Shown one piece after another: positions 33,270 to 35,182 of a DNA stretch of 35,182 nucleotides. The position numbers were made by a program, and so were the translations under genes. The DNA lies in assembly GCA_050290245.1 (NCBI GenBank), contig JBNKHH010000058.1:1-35182 (forward strand), given 5' to 3'. The DNA is from JBNKHH01 sp050290245. GTDB taxonomy: Bacteria; Pseudomonadota; Alphaproteobacteria; Rhodobacterales; Rhodobacteraceae. The notes below the pieces were generated by a model. That model ran no database searches, was not told the DNA's origin, and was given only the letters and a program-made list of their open reading frames with translations. Positions within the stretch are counted from its first letter, which is position 1. Every line of letters starts with the position of its first letter.

Positions 33270-34868
33270 ATGACGAGTTCGCAAACGGATGTACCCCGTA
33301 ACCTGTCCGGCTGGATAACCCCCGGCATGGCCTGGCTGATCATTGCCATCGGCGGCGCGGCTGTCTTCTTCGCCGACGGCATTGATGCCCTGCTTTCCGC
33401 CTGGGCTCTGCCGGAGTATTCCCACGGCCCGCTCATTCCCATTCTGTCGGGGCTGTTGTTCCTGCGCCAGCTCAGGGAATACCCCCCCGACCCCGGGCCG
33501 AAGCGGAACCGCTGGGTCGGGATCATGGTCGTCCTGGCGGCGCTGCTGCTGGCCTCGCTCGGTAAACTTTCGAACATCGCCGACCTCGTGGCCTATGCCA
33601 CCATCCTGTGGATCGGCGGAATCCTTCTGGTCAGCTTCGGCTGGGACACGGGCCGGCACTTCTGGCCGCCGGTTCTGCACCTGGTCTACATGCTGCCCCT
33701 GCCCGGCGTGATCTATTACAAGATGACCACCTGGCTGCAGTTCGTCTCTTCGGAACTGGGTGTCTATTTTCTGCGCCTTCTCGCGATCCCGGTGTTTCTC
33801 GACGGCAATATCATTGATCTCGGCATCACCAAACTGCATGTGGCCGAGGCCTGTTCGGGGCTCAGATACCTCTTCCCGATCCTGTCGTTCAGCTACATCT
33901 TTGCCGTGCTTTACCGGGGGCCGGTGTGGCACAAGGCGGTTCTATTGATCTCGGCTGCTCCGATCACGGTCTTCATGAACTCGGTCCGCATCGCGATTGC
34001 GGGCATCATCGTACAATACTGGGGTCTCGACTGGCTGGAAGGTTTTTCGCACTTTTTCGAAGGCTGGGTGATCTTCATCGCCTGCATCCTGATCCTCTTT
34101 GCCCTCGCCCGGATCATGCTGTTTTTCAACGCCCGGAAGATGGGGCTGGCCGAAGCCCTGGATCTGGAGACCGACGGGCTGCTCGAACAGGCGTTGCGGG
34201 TGCGCCTGACCCGTGCCTCGGCGGCCATGATCACCGTTGCCGTCCTGATGGCGGGCGCCTCCGCCGCCTGGCAGTTCATGCCCGATCGCAGCGGCATTTC
34301 ACCAGCCCGCGACAGCTTTGCACAGTTCCCCCGGCAGATCGGAGACTGGCGTCAGGAAGGTGCTTCGCGCAAGTTGTCGGCCGGCGTTGCACAGGCCCTG
34401 GCCGCGGATGATTATCATTCGATCACCCTGGCCAACCCCATGTCGGCGGCGACGGTCGAGTTTTTCGCGGCCTGGTATGCCGACCAGAGCCAGGGCGGGG
34501 TCCACAGCCCCGAGATCTGCCTGCCCGGCGGAGGCTGGGAAATCGCCTGGCTGGAGCGGTCGGATCTGACTGAAATGCTGGGGTCCAAGACACCCTTTAT
34601 GGTCAATCGCGCCATCATCCAGAAGGGCGAAACCCGGATGATGGTCTATTACTGGTTCGAGCAGAAGGGTCGGAAAATCGCCTGGGATATGGCTGCGAAA
34701 TACTGGCTTCTGGTCGATGGAATCCGCACGGGCCGAACCGATGGGGCGCTTGTGCGCCTGACCACACCGATCCTGCGGGGCGAGTCGGATGCCGTGGCGG
34801 ATGCGCGGTTGCTGGAAGTGTTGCGCGCCACGACCGAGCCGTTGCCGCGGTTTATTCCCGCGCTCTGA
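33270..34868 (+). CDS. xrtD: Exosortase fused to EpsI domain (XrtD-like)
   Basis: A 532-residue protein. Residues about 18-285 form the exosortase transmembrane domain, with the transpeptidase-like triad visible as C195 in VAEACSGLRYL, R240 in FMNSVRIAIAG and H261 in GFSHFFEGW. Residues about 320-532 are an EpsI-type periplasmic domain with the signature HSPEICLPGGGW at 412-423. Exosortases process PEP-CTERM-like C-terminal sorting signals and are tied to exopolysaccharide loci. The rhodobacterial member fused to EpsI is XrtD, specific for VPLPA-CTERM proteins; this assignment rests on architecture and taxonomic fit. No protein ending in the window shows a VPLPA-CTERM tail. The start at 33270 precedes the first helix. 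The end overlaps the converging RepA-like gene by 17 bases. Confidence 0.88.
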   Translation: MTSSQTDVPRNLSGWITPGMAWLIIAIGGAAVFFADGIDALLSAWALPEYSHGPLIPILSGLLFLRQLREYPPDPGPKRNRWVGIMVVLAALLLASLGKLSNIADLVAYATILWIGGILLVSFGWDTGRHFWPPVLHLVYMLPLPGVIYYKMTTWLQFVSSELGVYFLRLLAIPVFLDGNIIDLGITKLHVAEACSGLRYLFPILSFSYIFAVLYRGPVWHKAVLLISAAPITVFMNSVRIAIAGIIVQYWGLDWLEGFSHFFEGWVIFIACILILFALARIMLFFNARKMGLAEALDLETDGLLEQALRVRLTRASAAMITVAVLMAGASAAWQFMPDRSGISPARDSFAQFPRQIGDWRQEGASRKLSAGVAQALAADDYHSITLANPMSAATVEFFAAWYADQSQGGVHSPEICLPGGGWEIAWLERSDLTEMLGSKTPFMVNRAIIQKGETRMMVYYWFEQKGRKIAWDMAAKYWLLVDGIRTGRTDGALVRLTTPILRGESDAVADARLLEVLRATTEPLPRFIPAL

Positions 34869-35182
34869 CAGACCTGATCCAGCCCAGGAACGCCGCATCC
34901 GCATCCCGGGGCGGCCGCCTGGCTGCGAAGGCGCGCCATTCGGCCTCCAGTGCATAGATGTCGGCACCGGGCATCAGCGCGCGCGCCTCGTCCAGGGTAT
35001 CGGGTTTCAAGACCACTCCCCTGCCGGTCTCGGTTACCTCGTCCTTCTGTGTCACCGCGATCATGTCGCCGGGTTCTTCCTCCAGGCGGTAATCGGGCAG
35101 ACCATCACGGGCGATGATCTCGCGCAGCATGGCGCGAAACACCCGGCGCGGACTGGTCGAACCGGATTTCTTCAGAAGCGTT
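34852..35182 (-). CDS. repA: C-terminal fragment of a RepA-type plasmid replication initiator
   Basis: The frame is open from the right edge, giving 109 residues with the N-terminus outside the window. The visible start LLKKSGSTSPRRVFRAML, then ALPDY-like GLPDYRLEEEPGD and VTQKDE, followed by PDTLDEARALMPGADIYALE, EWRAF and DADAAFLGWIRS, matches the C-terminal layout I know from replication initiator protein A (RPA, Pfam PF10134) of roseobacter plasmids: a winged-helix SGS/FRxxLR segment, LPDY, then P-x-ALE-x-EWR and AFxGF. If correct, the replicon origin lies just right of the window. Its stop overlaps the exosortase end by 17 bases. Alternative: an unrelated winged-helix protein. Confidence 0.65.
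   Translation of the reverse strand, partial: TLLKKSGSTSPRRVFRAMLREIIARDGLPDYRLEEEPGDMIAVTQKDEVTETGRGVVLKPDTLDEARALMPGADIYALEAEWRAFAARRPPRDADAAFLGWIRSVRARE

Noticed and set aside
1..35182. Scan for transposases, integrases, tRNA genes, rRNA and CRISPR repeats.
   Set aside because: None seen; every substantial protein-coding stretch is accounted for by polysaccharide, spike-like or replication functions.

Overview
The window is a GC-rich block of surface-polysaccharide genes from an alphaproteobacterium. The gene content and protein styles point to the Rhodobacteraceae (Roseobacter group): an exosortase fused to EpsI, a small protein like the Rhodobacter capsulatus gene-transfer-agent spike base protein, and a right-edge fragment that reads like the C-terminus of a RepA-type plasmid replication initiator. 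If that fragment is read correctly, the locus sits beside a plasmid or chromid origin, as exopolysaccharide loci often do on roseobacter 'biofilm' plasmids. No rRNA, tRNA, CRISPR array or insertion sequence was seen.

Layout, left to right. (1) 1-2166, minus: the N-terminal 722 residues of a large parallel beta-helix protein, cut by the window edge. (2) 2607-9730: a glycosyltransferase, GalE, a bifunctional GDP-mannose enzyme, a HAD-UbiA fusion and a phosphodiesterase-like protein, in mixed orientations. (3) 10121-12642, plus: a GT4 enzyme, a spike-base-like small protein and a GT2 enzyme. (4) 18186-12632, minus: a tightly overlapping operon of GT4, NodB deacetylase, AsnB-type amidotransferase and CapK/PaaK-type adenylating enzyme. 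(5) 22317-18361, minus: three linked genes for a 77-residue protein, a cadherin/Ig/LamG-like protein and a 769-residue beta-helix protein, closed by a hairpin terminator. (6) 23126-22395, minus: a sulfotransferase. (7) 23238-26959, plus: a WbsX-type protein, a GT4 enzyme and a Wzx-like flippase. (8) 33128-26961, minus: a six-gene operon of glycosyltransferase, GT26 (WecG/CpsF), Wzy-like polymerase/ligase, GT2, sulfotransferase and GT2. (9) 33270-34868, plus: exosortase-EpsI. (10) 35182-34852, minus: the RepA-like C-terminus.

Together the genes describe a Wzx/Wzy-type heteropolysaccharide. GalE and ManC supply UDP-galactose and GDP-mannose. About ten glycosyltransferases build the repeat unit, which is flipped by Wzx and polymerised by the Wzy-like protein. 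Two sulfotransferases, a deacetylase and an amidotransferase/adenylating pair probably decorate it. No initiating phosphoglycosyltransferase, Wza, Wzz or BY-kinase is visible, so the locus continues outside the window or draws on chromosomal genes.

The least ordinary content is the spike/adhesin-like material inside the locus (11350-11610 and 18361-22317). These proteins have beta-rich or beta-helical architecture but no recognisable Sec signal peptide and no visible RTX repeats. That fits a phage/GTA-type spike or an unrecognised secretion route better than ordinary exported enzymes.
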